From contig JABEVB010000189.1 of the NCBI GenBank assembly GCA_013044165.1, positions 1 through 47,302 of the forward strand: a stretch of DNA of 47,302 nucleotides. Reading direction: 5' to 3'. Below, piece after piece: positions 9,451-18,546 of the stretch. Positions within the stretch are counted from its first letter, which is position 1, and the number at the start of each line of letters is the position of its first letter. The stretch is from Phycisphaerales bacterium (lineage in GTDB: Bacteria; Planctomycetota; Phycisphaerae; WQYP01). Under the pieces are notes generated by a model. It made no database searches and had not been told where the DNA came from. It was given only the letters and a program-made list of their open reading frames with translations. The translations under genes and the position numbers were made by a program.

Positions 9451-9804
9451 ATGCAAAAAGAACTACGGCGCATTGCGCCACTAAGGGCGGGCGTGGTTGT
9501 AGGCATCCTCCAGGGAATCTTGGGGATTATTTTTGCAGTGCCTATGTTTTTAATCGCATCTCTGGCAACCGTGGCGGCACCCAACAATGCGGGTGCAGGA
9601 GGCCAGGCTGCCGTCCCCGTGATCTTTACCGGAGTATTCATACTTTTTGTACCGCTGCTTTACGCAATTATCGGCTTCCTGACCGGTTTAATAGGCGCGG
9701 CTATCTATAATTTGGTGGCCAGGTGGACGGGCGGTTTTGTTGTGGAAGTGCGCGATCTTCCAGGAGAGTCACCTGCGCCGGTACAGGAATTTCTGCCGCA
9801 ATAG
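9451..9804 (+). CDS. small transmembrane protein (DUF3566-like topology)
   Basis: Two or more TM helices; FVPLLYAIIGFLTGLIGAAIYNLVARWTGGFVVEV. GGAGCGG upstream of the ATG. Confidence 0.7.
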   Translation: MQKELRRIAPLRAGVVVGILQGILGIIFAVPMFLIASLATVAAPNNAGAGGQAAVPVIFTGVFILFVPLLYAIIGFLTGLIGAAIYNLVARWTGGFVVEVRDLPGESPAPVQEFLPQ

Positions 9805-9860
9805 CGAACGGTCGGTCGCTAATAAAGTGGTGAGGCTACGCCGAGGCATCGGTGCCAAAT

Positions 9861-9916
9861 GTAGAGAGGTAACTTTGTCTGCGGAGCCGGCGTGGTCGGG
9901 GTTTGGCTGAAAAAGA
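9861..9916 (+). repeat. diverged direct repeat copy B downstream of 9451..9804
   Basis: GTAGAGAGGTAACTTTGTCTGCGGAGCCGGCGTGG... aligns with copy A (9213-9268). Confidence 0.6.
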
Positions 9917-9961
9917 GGTTGCAAACCGTGCTTCGGCATCGGGCTGCGACTGCCGGACCGA

Positions 9962-12850
9962 CTAAGGTTGACCTGCCCCAAGCTGCCGCATAACGGCGGC
10001 GTCGCGGGCCGAGAGATCGGGGTATTGGCGGTCGGAGCCAACATCGGGGCGGCGCTTCCACGAGCGGGCACAGCTCGCATATTTGTTGCGGACATCGTGT
10101 ATTTGCAGTGCCCACAGATCGCCATGTTCAAAGCGGTGATAGCCTACGCCCAGCACATCCTCAATTTCCGGCCCGTAGAATTTCATCTGCTCGGACAGAG
10201 GGTGGCCCTTGGCAATTACAACAACCACCTCGGCATCCAGCGGGTTGCCCAGGCCATCGCTGCGCTTGAGCGTATCAAGCTGCTTGAGCGCACCATCTAT
10301 TAACGGCATAAAAAGCTGCCACGGGGCGCGAAGTTCTTCTGCAATGGCCGGAGGCGCTGGCAAAAATGGCTGCTCATGAATGCTCGCGGCAGTCGTTGTG
10401 GCCTGGCCCGGCAGTTGCCGCATGGCTTGCCAGGTTTCGTCGGCCGTAAACGCCAGAATCGGCGCAATAAGCTGCACAAGCTGCGAAAGGATGGCATGGC
10501 ATACCGTTTGTGACGCGCGGCGGCGCGGGGCATTGGGCAACTCACAGTACAGCCTGTCTTTAATGGCTTTGGCGTAAATGGCGGATACGTTAACGTTGCA
10601 AAAATCGTGCAGGAGTCGAAATACGCGATGAAACTCGTAGCGGTCGTAAGCGTCGTGTACGCCCGCGTACAGATCGCTCAACTCGCCGAGCATCCAGGTA
10701 TCCACCGAATGCGGCTCCGGGGCGCATGCGTGCTGTGCGGGGTCAAAATCGTACAGGTTGCCCAGGAGGTAACGAATGGTGTTGCGAATTTTACGGTATG
10801 ATTCACCCAGGCGTGTCAGCAGGTCTTTGGAGCAGGGAATGTCGTGCTGATAGTCTATGCTTGAAACCCACAAACGTAGAACGTCAGCTCCAAAGTCACG
10901 CAGCGCGTCCGATACTTTGATGTCGTTGCCCAGGCTTTTGGACATTTTGCGGCCCTGGCCATCCACCACAAAGCCGTGGGTCAGCACCTGCTTAAATGGC
11001 GGCTCCTGGCGATAGCCGGCGGCTTCCAGCAGCGACGCCTGAAACCAGCCGCGGTGTTGATCGGACCCTTCCAAGTACATGTTGGCCGGGTAGCCAAGTT
11101 GAGGGTGTGTGCCCTCCAGAACGGCATGATGCGAAGCGCCCGATTCAAACCAAACGTCAAGAATGTCGCCACCTTTGCGCAAATCTTGGGTGTTGAAGCG
11201 ATGGTGCGGGAGGACCTCGCCATCAGGCGTGATGGCCTGATCTTCCCAGGTTTCGGCGGAGAGAATCGCCTGCGGGGTGTGGGTGTACCAGGCATCGGCC
11301 CCGTGGCGGCGTACAAACTCGGCCACCTGCCGAATGGATTTGGTGCTGAAAAGAATATTGCCCTCGGTGTCAAAAAACGCGGGAATGGGCACGCCCCACG
11401 TACGCTGCCGCGATATGCACCAATCGGGCCGGGTGTCGAGCATACCGGAGATGCGGTTTTTGCCCCACGCCGGAATCCATTCAACAGAGTCCACAAACTT
11501 GCGGGCATTTTGCAGCAGCGAGCTTTGCCCGCTTGCGCGGACAAACCATTGTTCGGTGGCGCGAAAAATCACCGGCTTGCGGCAGCGCCAGCAATGCGGA
11601 TAGCTGTGATTAAACTCCTGCGAAAACAGCAGCAGTCCCTTCTCCTTAAGATGCTCGGCAACGACCGCGTTGGCCTGCCAGATGGTTTGTCCATGCAGAA
11701 ACATCGGCACGGAGTCGTCGTAGCGGCCATCGGGCAGCACGGGGCAGTAAACATCCAGGCCGTAGCGACGGCCAGTTTGCCAGTCTTCGGTGCCGTGGCC
11801 GGGGGCGGTGTGCACCAGGCCGGTGCCATCGTCAAGTGTCACGTAATCGGCTGCGACAACCGGTTGAATGCGGCCTGGATCGAGTGGATGCTCATACTGC
11901 GGTTTGTGTTCCAGCCAGGCGGCGCCGCTGATGGGGTCTGATGGTGCGTATTGAGCCGGCTCGGTGAGTGTGGCAATGTGGCCGGCGCGCTCGGCAGCCA
12001 CCACCAGCACATCGCGGTTGGTGCTGCTACGCAGGCATACATAGTTGTGCTGCGGGTTAATGGCCACCGCCCGGTTGGCGGGCAGCGTCCAAGGGGTGGT
12101 AGTCCAGATCACAAGGTGAGCCGAGGCAGGAGCGGCTCCCCAAGCCTTGGGCCATGTGTCGGCGGTAAAGCGCAGGGCAAACTTTACATAAACCGAGAGG
12201 TCTTTGCGGTCGGCATATTCCAGCTCGGCCTCGGCAAGTGCGGTTTGGTCGCTCGTGCACCAATGCACGGGTTTGCGCTGGCGGTAAACCAAGTCGCGCT
12301 GGCGCAGATTGGCCAGCACATCAAGAATGCCGGCCTCATATAGTGGGTCTATGGTAAGGTAGGGGTGTTCAAAATCGCCAAAAACGCCCAGCCGCTGAAA
12401 AGATTCGGATTGCAGCTTAACGTATTTTTGGGCGTAGTCGCGGCATTTGTGCCGCACTTCGCTGATGGGTAAATGTCGCATTTTGGGGCCAAGGTCTTTT
12501 TGCACGGCGCTTTCTATAGGCAGGCCGTGGCAATCCCAGCCAAGTACAAAGGGTGCGTCGTAGCCCTGCATGGTTCGGTACTTTATGACGATATCTTTAA
12601 GCACCTTATTGATGAGATGGCCCAGGTGAATGTCGCCATTGGCGTAGGGCGGCCCGTCGTGGAGTACCCAGCGACCTTTGGGATGAGGCTCGTGCCTGAG
12701 TCGCTCATAGAGCTTATGCTCATTCCAGTGGGCCAGCATTTTTGGTTCGCGCTGGGTGAGGTTGGCCTTCATGTCGAATGTGGTTTTCGGCAAATTAAGC
12801 GTATGGCGGTAGTCATTGCCGGAGGGTGTTGCTTCGGTGGTGTTGCTCAT
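9962..12850 (-). CDS. ileS: isoleucyl-tRNA synthetase
   Basis: HIGH-like GDIHLGHLINKVLKDIV, KMSKSLGND, WTTTPWTLPANRAVA editing domain, HTAPGHGTEDW. Probable start ATG 12850 (MSNTTEATP). Confidence 0.95.
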   Translation of the reverse strand: MSNTTEATPSGNDYRHTLNLPKTTFDMKANLTQREPKMLAHWNEHKLYERLRHEPHPKGRWVLHDGPPYANGDIHLGHLINKVLKDIVIKYRTMQGYDAPFVLGWDCHGLPIESAVQKDLGPKMRHLPISEVRHKCRDYAQKYVKLQSESFQRLGVFGDFEHPYLTIDPLYEAGILDVLANLRQRDLVYRQRKPVHWCTSDQTALAEAELEYADRKDLSVYVKFALRFTADTWPKAWGAAPASAHLVIWTTTPWTLPANRAVAINPQHNYVCLRSSTNRDVLVVAAERAGHIATLTEPAQYAPSDPISGAAWLEHKPQYEHPLDPGRIQPVVAADYVTLDDGTGLVHTAPGHGTEDWQTGRRYGLDVYCPVLPDGRYDDSVPMFLHGQTIWQANAVVAEHLKEKGLLLFSQEFNHSYPHCWRCRKPVIFRATEQWFVRASGQSSLLQNARKFVDSVEWIPAWGKNRISGMLDTRPDWCISRQRTWGVPIPAFFDTEGNILFSTKSIRQVAEFVRRHGADAWYTHTPQAILSAETWEDQAITPDGEVLPHHRFNTQDLRKGGDILDVWFESGASHHAVLEGTHPQLGYPANMYLEGSDQHRGWFQASLLEAAGYRQEPPFKQVLTHGFVVDGQGRKMSKSLGNDIKVSDALRDFGADVLRLWVSSIDYQHDIPCSKDLLTRLGESYRKIRNTIRYLLGNLYDFDPAQHACAPEPHSVDTWMLGELSDLYAGVHDAYDRYEFHRVFRLLHDFCNVNVSAIYAKAIKDRLYCELPNAPRRRASQTVCHAILSQLVQLIAPILAFTADETWQAMRQLPGQATTTAASIHEQPFLPAPPAIAEELRAPWQLFMPLIDGALKQLDTLKRSDGLGNPLDAEVVVVIAKGHPLSEQMKFYGPEIEDVLGVGYHRFEHGDLWALQIHDVRNKYASCARSWKRRPDVGSDRQYPDLSARDAAVMRQLGAGQP

Positions 12851-13023
12851 GTGTGCGTATCCAGTGTTAACCATTGTTGCGGTAGTTATAACATCGCTGC
12901 GCGACGCATCCTCGCCGGGCAGCGCAATAAACTATAATACTGGCATAAGGCCGCCGCGCCGAGAAGGCCCCAAATGCGTCCCCATCGTGGGTACATTGCA
13001 AGTTGGTGATAGTGCCGCTGAAT

Positions 13024-13069
13024 GCAGCATAAGGCCGTCGGCATGGGAGAAGGCTATGCCGATTGCTGC
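13024..13069. other. nested inverted repeat between waaA and ileS
   Basis: GCAGCA(13024-13029)/TGCTGC(13064-13069) enclosing CGGCAT(13039-13044)/ATGCCG(13056-13061). Confidence 0.4.
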
Positions 13070-13091
13070 GTGTGCTAACCTGAAACTGCTT

Positions 13092-14414
13092 TTACGGAGT
13101 AATGGCTCTCATGCGGCCGAGCAGTTCTCGAATGTAGACCTCAGTGGAGCCGCGCTGCTTGGCGATGACGGACCGGGCGGCGCGGCCAGCGGCGTCGGCA
13201 TCGCTCGGATTGGCAAGCCACCGATCAAGCAGATTTTCAATTTCATTGCCATCGGCTACGCGGCAGGCGCCGCCAACGCTGAGCAGCAGGTTTACCGCTT
13301 CGGCGAAGTTGCCGGTGTGTGGGCCAAAGCAGCATGGTTTGGCCAGTGCGGCAACTTCAATCATATCGCTGCCACCCAACGGCACCAGCGAGCGACCTGA
13401 GAACACGGCAAATGACAAGGCGTAGAGTTTGCGAAGTTCGCCAAGGGTGTCGAGCACCACAATGTTTTCGGAGGATAGCGGCATGCCGCGGGTTCCATCG
13501 GCGTGTTCGCTGCGGCGCACAGGGGTGAAGCCTCCGGACGAAATAGCTGCCAACACGCCGGCGACCGTTTCTGGTTTGCGTGGCGCAATAGCAAGTCGCA
13601 ATTGTGGACGCCGGACAACCAGGCGACTGTACGCCCGGAGAAGGGCCTCTTCTTCGCCTGGGCCGGTGGAGCCTGCTACAAACAGTTGGTGCTGGTCAGT
13701 TATGCCTAGCGCCTCGGCTAATGATTCTGCTCCGGTGACGGTGTTGGTAAGGTCTGCGGCATCGTACTTTAGTGTTGGCACTATACGCATACGGTCCTGC
13801 GGCATGCCAAGAGCCGCAAAGTAATTGGCAATATCCTGACTTTGTACGCCAGCCCATGCAATACGCCGGAACATGGCGGCACAAAGCGGGCGGACTTTGC
13901 GGTATCGGCCAAACGATCGTGCAGTAAGCCGGCCGTTAATAATCACAACAGGTATGTTGCGCCGTGCGGCGGCACGCACAAAGTTGGGCCATACCTCAAG
14001 TTCTACCAATGCGATGAGGTTGGGCTTAACGGCTACCAACAATCGTCGCACCGCCGACGAAAAATCCAACGGATAGCGTAGCGTCACGACGCGCGACGTA
14101 TCGGCGTAAAGAGCCTTGGCTCTTGCAGTGCCGGTATCTGTAGTGGTGGTGAGAATGATAGTTAGCTGCGGGTGCTCTGTCAGAAGTCTGTTTACCAGCA
14201 GTCGCGTGGACAGCAGCTCTCCAACCGAAACGCAGTGCAGCAGCAGTCGCGGGCCGCTCACGCGGTTGAGTTGCTCTTTGATGACCGGCGGCACATGGCC
14301 GAGGCGGCCCGACCAGTCGGAGCGATACTTACCGGTGCGCAAGCTCTTGTACAGAATCAGCGGCGAAGCCAGCACCAACGCAAGCAGGTACATAATATCA
14401 AACAAAATGCCCAT
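13092..14414 (-). CDS. waaA: 3-deoxy-D-manno-octulosonic acid transferase
   Basis: LLHCVSVGELLSTRLLVNRLL, IILTTTTDTGTARAKAL, LVELEVWPNFVRAAARRNIPVVIINGRLTARSFGRY, GGSDMIEVAALAKPCCFGPHTGNFAEAV. Confidence 0.92.
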   Translation of the reverse strand: MGILFDIMYLLALVLASPLILYKSLRTGKYRSDWSGRLGHVPPVIKEQLNRVSGPRLLLHCVSVGELLSTRLLVNRLLTEHPQLTIILTTTTDTGTARAKALYADTSRVVTLRYPLDFSSAVRRLLVAVKPNLIALVELEVWPNFVRAAARRNIPVVIINGRLTARSFGRYRKVRPLCAAMFRRIAWAGVQSQDIANYFAALGMPQDRMRIVPTLKYDAADLTNTVTGAESLAEALGITDQHQLFVAGSTGPGEEEALLRAYSRLVVRRPQLRLAIAPRKPETVAGVLAAISSGGFTPVRRSEHADGTRGMPLSSENIVVLDTLGELRKLYALSFAVFSGRSLVPLGGSDMIEVAALAKPCCFGPHTGNFAEAVNLLLSVGGACRVADGNEIENLLDRWLANPSDADAAGRAARSVIAKQRGSTEVYIRELLGRMRAITP

Positions 14415-14591
14415 TGGCTGGTATCTTAAACGCAGTGCTCAAATTGTGCCGCATTAAAAGAGCCGACCTCCAAGGCGAGAGGGATAATGTTTCGGTCGCA
14501 AGAGCGGGCTGGATTCACTTCAGGTTAACTGGTTTGGCGGAATGGGTTTGAGCGGCGAATTTGCCGGCTATTTTTGGGCTGTCTGATCAAT

Positions 14592-14618
14592 AAAAAAAGC
14601 CCGTGATGACTCACGGGC
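14592..14618 (-). terminator. rho-independent terminator for the 14650..16074 gene
   Basis: On the minus strand GCCCGTGA-GTCA-TCACGGGC followed by TTTTTTT, just downstream of the stop codon at 14650. Confidence 0.85.
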
Positions 14619-14649
14619 CTTAGCGTTCGAACGGCGTTTATGATCGGGC

Positions 14650-16074
14650 TTAGTGTTGAATCAATTGGGTGTTGTTATAGCCGATCATAGCCAAAAACCG
14701 GTTGGCGTTAAGGATTGGCACTGAAAGTGTCCGTGCCTGAGAAATAAGCTGATCATACTTTTTCTGCTCGGCGGCGCGGGCTTCGGTGATGGCGCTTGTT
14801 TGAGTTGAAGTGGCGCCTTGAATTGGCAGCGTGGAACTTCCCGGCGGGGTGCCCAGCACCAAAAAGTCGGTCTGCGTCGAGATATTCTTATCTACGACAC
14901 CACCCCATTGTTTGATGAGGCGGGCAACTTCCAGCCGTCCATCGGCCGTCGGTATGCCGTTGCCATTGACATTAAAATCGCCATAGATAACGAAATGGAA
15001 CTTTCGCGGTTGGTTGGCTCGAAACACCGGGTTGCTGATCAGGTCGCCGGCAAAGATGGCCTGCCCCGGCTCCACACTGGTAATGCGTGCCACCGAGGCA
15101 TATTTGCCAACCTGGGTAACAACGACGGAGCCTTTGCCACCGCCGTGCTTGCCGGAGCCAACGCCAAGTTCAGGATTGTAGACCGCAAAGGTAAGGCCGA
15201 CTGGAACTTTGTCGTTAGACCCAATGTTGAGGAAGACGTCTTTGGTGCCCGGCGAAACCGATAGCACCTTGCCAGCAGCCTGCGACAGCAAGGCGTTAGG
15301 CCCTTGTGAGGGGGCCTTGTAAACCGCGATTTGGCCGCGTAGCGTGCTGATGATGTTGTCGCGTGCGGCAAGCTCCTGCGCGAGCTGCTGGTTCTGCACA
15401 ACCTGCGTTCGCAGATCTGCGACGGAGTGCTGCTGCTGGGCGGTAATCTTGCCGTTAAAGTCCGCCGCCTGCTTGGAGAGCGCATCCTGTGCAGTGGTTA
15501 GCTGTTGCGTAAGCGACTGAATTTGCTGATGTGCACGATCCAATTTTTGGGCAATCGTGCTTACATCGTCCTTAAACGTTTGCTTGGCGGTATCCAAGCT
15601 CGTGGTGGCCTGTTGTAAGCCGGCCTCGGCAACCTTCTGCGCTTTTTGAGCCGCAGCGGCTTGTGCGTACAGCTGCTTAATTGCATCGAGCAGGCTTGTG
15701 CCCGGGCTGATTTTCGCGCTTTGCAAGGCGGCGCTCACTGGACCACCTTGGGCAACGATGGGTCCTACGGCTGTCGGCATAGCCTTGGCCTGGCCAAGAA
15801 TCGCCGCCTCCAACTCATGAACGCGGTGATTAAGCATGCCAACGACGGTATCGGACGCGGTTGCGTTGGAAAGCATGTTTTGAATGGTGTTGTTGTTCAT
15901 TTCGGTTGGCGAAACAAACTTGGCAAGTTGGCTTGCGGTGGTTGTGGATGACTCCAACCGCTTGCCTAACTTAATATAAAACACCACCGCCAATGCTGTG
16001 GAAATAACCCACAGCACCACAAACAAAATAAGCACATAAGGTGGAGAGTTTCGCCCGGTTCGTGCTACAGCCAT
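14650..16074 (-). CDS. membrane-anchored coiled-coil protein with C-terminal BRCT-like domain
   Basis: N-terminal TM (YVLILFVVLWVISTALAVVFYI), long Gln/Ala-rich coiled coil, beta-rich middle, then FVIYGDFNVNGNGIPTADGRLEVARLIKQWGGVVDKNISTQTDFLVLG...KKYDQLISQARTLSVPILNANRFLAMIGY resembling BRCT. Probable start ATG 16074. Confidence 0.7.
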   Translation of the reverse strand: MAVARTGRNSPPYVLILFVVLWVISTALAVVFYIKLGKRLESSTTTASQLAKFVSPTEMNNNTIQNMLSNATASDTVVGMLNHRVHELEAAILGQAKAMPTAVGPIVAQGGPVSAALQSAKISPGTSLLDAIKQLYAQAAAAQKAQKVAEAGLQQATTSLDTAKQTFKDDVSTIAQKLDRAHQQIQSLTQQLTTAQDALSKQAADFNGKITAQQQHSVADLRTQVVQNQQLAQELAARDNIISTLRGQIAVYKAPSQGPNALLSQAAGKVLSVSPGTKDVFLNIGSNDKVPVGLTFAVYNPELGVGSGKHGGGKGSVVVTQVGKYASVARITSVEPGQAIFAGDLISNPVFRANQPRKFHFVIYGDFNVNGNGIPTADGRLEVARLIKQWGGVVDKNISTQTDFLVLGTPPGSSTLPIQGATSTQTSAITEARAAEQKKYDQLISQARTLSVPILNANRFLAMIGYNNTQLIQH

Positions 16075-16787
16075 ATCGTGCTGCCTCCGCAAGAGACATA
16101 ACACCGCCTCAGCAGGAGAAACAATCGCTGGCGCGAGGCGGACCTTCTTCTAACGTGGCACTATCGCCTGCCGAGGCGATATGGTCAAGGGAAAAATCCT
16201 GGGGAGCAATTATTTTTGGCAGCCGCGCAATAAGGGGCACCAGTGTTTTTGGCTGCAGACGTGATTGTGACTCCACATGAAGCGGGCAATAGGAGCGGGC
16301 TTCTGGCTCAATAAGGCAGCGCACTTTAACATTCTTATGTTCTAAATCGTGCCAGCGGGGGGCACCCATCGGCCGCAACGCGTGCCACCTGACGCAAAGC
16401 AATGGGGCCGCACGCCCATCTGAACAGCTAAGCTCGCCCCCGGTCTCGGCGCGCCAATCGCGCTATTGAGATGGCTGGAGCCGAGTCCTCAACGCGATTA
16501 CATTGCAGAACCGCTTAACCTTTTTGGTGGCCAGATTGAGGCAAATTCGATAGCGTGAATCACTCAAAATTCCTATAACGATTAAAATATTTGTGTTTGT
16601 AAATTAAATTGATCGTATGTTGCAGCGCCACTTTTTTACATCCGATAAAATCTACTTTCATCTGCCTGGTGCTCGTGTTTTGAATAAAAAATTGCAAACT
16701 GCCCATTGACTTCATAAAAGTTCATGCCTAGAAGTATATGAAGCCGATTCCTATTTGCAGGTAGGAGCGGAGTTCACCTCGGTAAAA

Positions 16788-16915
16788 GGTCACCAAGTGG
16801 GTTTGGTGGCCGGTATCCGGTTAGTCAGCACTCGCGGAGCGAGAAGTACGGACTACGCCTGAGCGGTGCGCTCTGATATGCGGTGGTTGAACCGTCCCGC
16901 CTGAATTGGCGGACG
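16788..16915 (+). other. structured 5' leader: four consecutive hairpins
   Basis: Hairpins GGTCACCAA/TTGGTGGCC (16788-16811), CTCGC/GCGAG (16831-16843), GAGCG/CGCTC (16861-16873), CGTC(c)CGCC/GGCGGACG (16893-16915), immediately upstream of the ATG at 16955. Confidence 0.45.
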
Positions 16916-16954
16916 ACCTACATAGGGTGCGATGAAAAGAGAGAGGGTACAGCG

Positions 16955-17614
16955 ATGAGAAAGAAAATCGGAATATGTCGTTCGCCTAGGCGACAAGCGG
17001 CGAGGTTATGGGCCTCCGCCCTGACCATGTCGTTGACGCTTTGGACTGGTTCTGCAGCCCTTGGCTCGACCATCACCGTGATCAGCTACTCGGGTGGTGG
17101 GCCAACCGATATGGCGGAGTCTGGCGCTACGCCCGGTAGCATGTATACACTTGGTGCCGGAAGCGAAACTTTTTCTGCAATTGGCGACATCTCCTCGTCC
17201 AACGACCTCAACAGCAACGTTTCAGCCCACGACGCGAATGTAGCCGATGAGCATCTGGATGTGTTGCAAATTAATGACCAAGGTGGCGGCAGTGTGAGCG
17301 GTTCGCCTGTAGATGGCGGCCAGATGACCCAAGTGAGTTACAACCAGCAGTACGTTGCCGAAGTGCTTGCACAAGGCACGACGCCAAGCTATCAAAGCAG
17401 TTACGATTTCAGCCCCCAAAATGGGTATTACAGCCAGGGTGCCCCCGGTACGCCCTACACCGGTAGCGGCGGAAGCATTCAGCCGGGAGGCGGCAACCCG
17501 CCCATTACTACCCCAGAGCCATCAACCATTGTGCTGCTGGTCGCAATTGGCGCTGCTGCGCTGCTGGAACGCAAACGTGCGAAGCACCCTGCTTCGAATC
17601 CTGCGGAGCAGTAA
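16955..17614 (+). CDS. PEP-CTERM sorting domain-containing secreted protein
   Basis: Signal peptide (MRKKIG...LWASALTMSLTLWTGSAALG) and C-terminal TTPEPSTIVLLVAIGAAALLERKRAK. AGAGGG upstream of ATG 16955. Confidence 0.85.
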   Translation: MRKKIGICRSPRRQAARLWASALTMSLTLWTGSAALGSTITVISYSGGGPTDMAESGATPGSMYTLGAGSETFSAIGDISSSNDLNSNVSAHDANVADEHLDVLQINDQGGGSVSGSPVDGGQMTQVSYNQQYVAEVLAQGTTPSYQSSYDFSPQNGYYSQGAPGTPYTGSGGSIQPGGGNPPITTPEPSTIVLLVAIGAAALLERKRAKHPASNPAEQ

Positions 17615-17785
17615 AGCGATCATGTCCTTCGTCAGGCAATGCCGCCTGCTTGGCACCCATACAACAGGCCATGTTGAACCGAGGCTGTTGCGCAATTGCC
17701 ACAAGCGCATCGCGCTCGGTGTCGTCCAAACATGCGTGGTTGCTGGAGGGGCAGATAACATTGCCGGGCAGGCAGCCTGCAAGTT

Positions 17786-18532
17786 TCAACTTGGGCGGGT
17801 TTGGGAAGGATGCGAACTGGCAAGCCATCGGCGCCACGGGCCTGGGTGCTGGGCGAACTTTTGGCCCGTTTCGCTGGTAAGGTTGTTCCAGGCAAGTTGG
17901 ACCTCGGCAATATTTTCGGAGTTTAGTGCGTCAATAAGTGCTACCAGTACCCGATGAGCCTTATAGTATTTCAATGCCTCAATACAATAAATGCGGACCT
18001 GTCGCGACGGATCGTGCATAAGGTGATCTATCAGCGGATCTATGGCGATGGGGTTGTTGACATACGTTAGAGCCAGAGCGGAGCACATACGCACAAATTT
18101 GCTCGGATCGCCAAGATTTTTAACCAGGAGGGGCGCCACGGAAGGTTGGCCGGACGTCCCCAGCGCCAGCATTGCCTGGCCGCGAACCAATGGGTCCGGA
18201 TTGTTGGCGAAGAGCTTTCGGTAAGCTTCCATATATATTTTTTGGTGGCCGTAAGGTTGGCTCTGAAAGTATGCAATGGCCGCCATTTGGGCGCTGGGAT
18301 TCTGCGAATGAAATAGCTCGGCTGCCTCCTGCGTAGGAGATCCGCCACCATGGAACTTGTGAATAATCTTATTGACAAACTGATTGAAACTGCCGGTGGC
18401 ACTATCGCTTGAACTGCTGCAGCCGGTGGCGCAGCCGACGAGCATCGCAGCCAGCACTGCAACCGCCAGCTTTTTGGCTGCGGCCAGTTGTGTGCGCTTG
18501 GCGGGGGCCGATGCGGTGGTGCAGGCGTGCAT
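17786..18532 (-). CDS. HEAT-repeat lipoprotein
   Basis: Lipobox region LAVAVLAAMLVGCATGCSSSS. HEAT-like repeats (DPLVRGQAMLALGTSGQPSVAPLLVKNLGDPSKFVRMCSALALTYVNNPIAIDPLIDHLMHDPSRQVRIYCIEAL). Start chosen at ATG 18532, just past murI. Confidence 0.75.
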   Translation of the reverse strand: MHACTTASAPAKRTQLAAAKKLAVAVLAAMLVGCATGCSSSSDSATGSFNQFVNKIIHKFHGGGSPTQEAAELFHSQNPSAQMAAIAYFQSQPYGHQKIYMEAYRKLFANNPDPLVRGQAMLALGTSGQPSVAPLLVKNLGDPSKFVRMCSALALTYVNNPIAIDPLIDHLMHDPSRQVRIYCIEALKYYKAHRVLVALIDALNSENIAEVQLAWNNLTSETGQKFAQHPGPWRRWLASSHPSQTRPS

Positions 18533-18546
18533 AGTTACTCCGTAGG

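Noticed and set aside
16109-16402. 97-aa minus ORF upstream of the BRCT-like gene
   Set aside because: No recognisable domain, composition resembles noncoding sequence, and the downstream gene has its own start.
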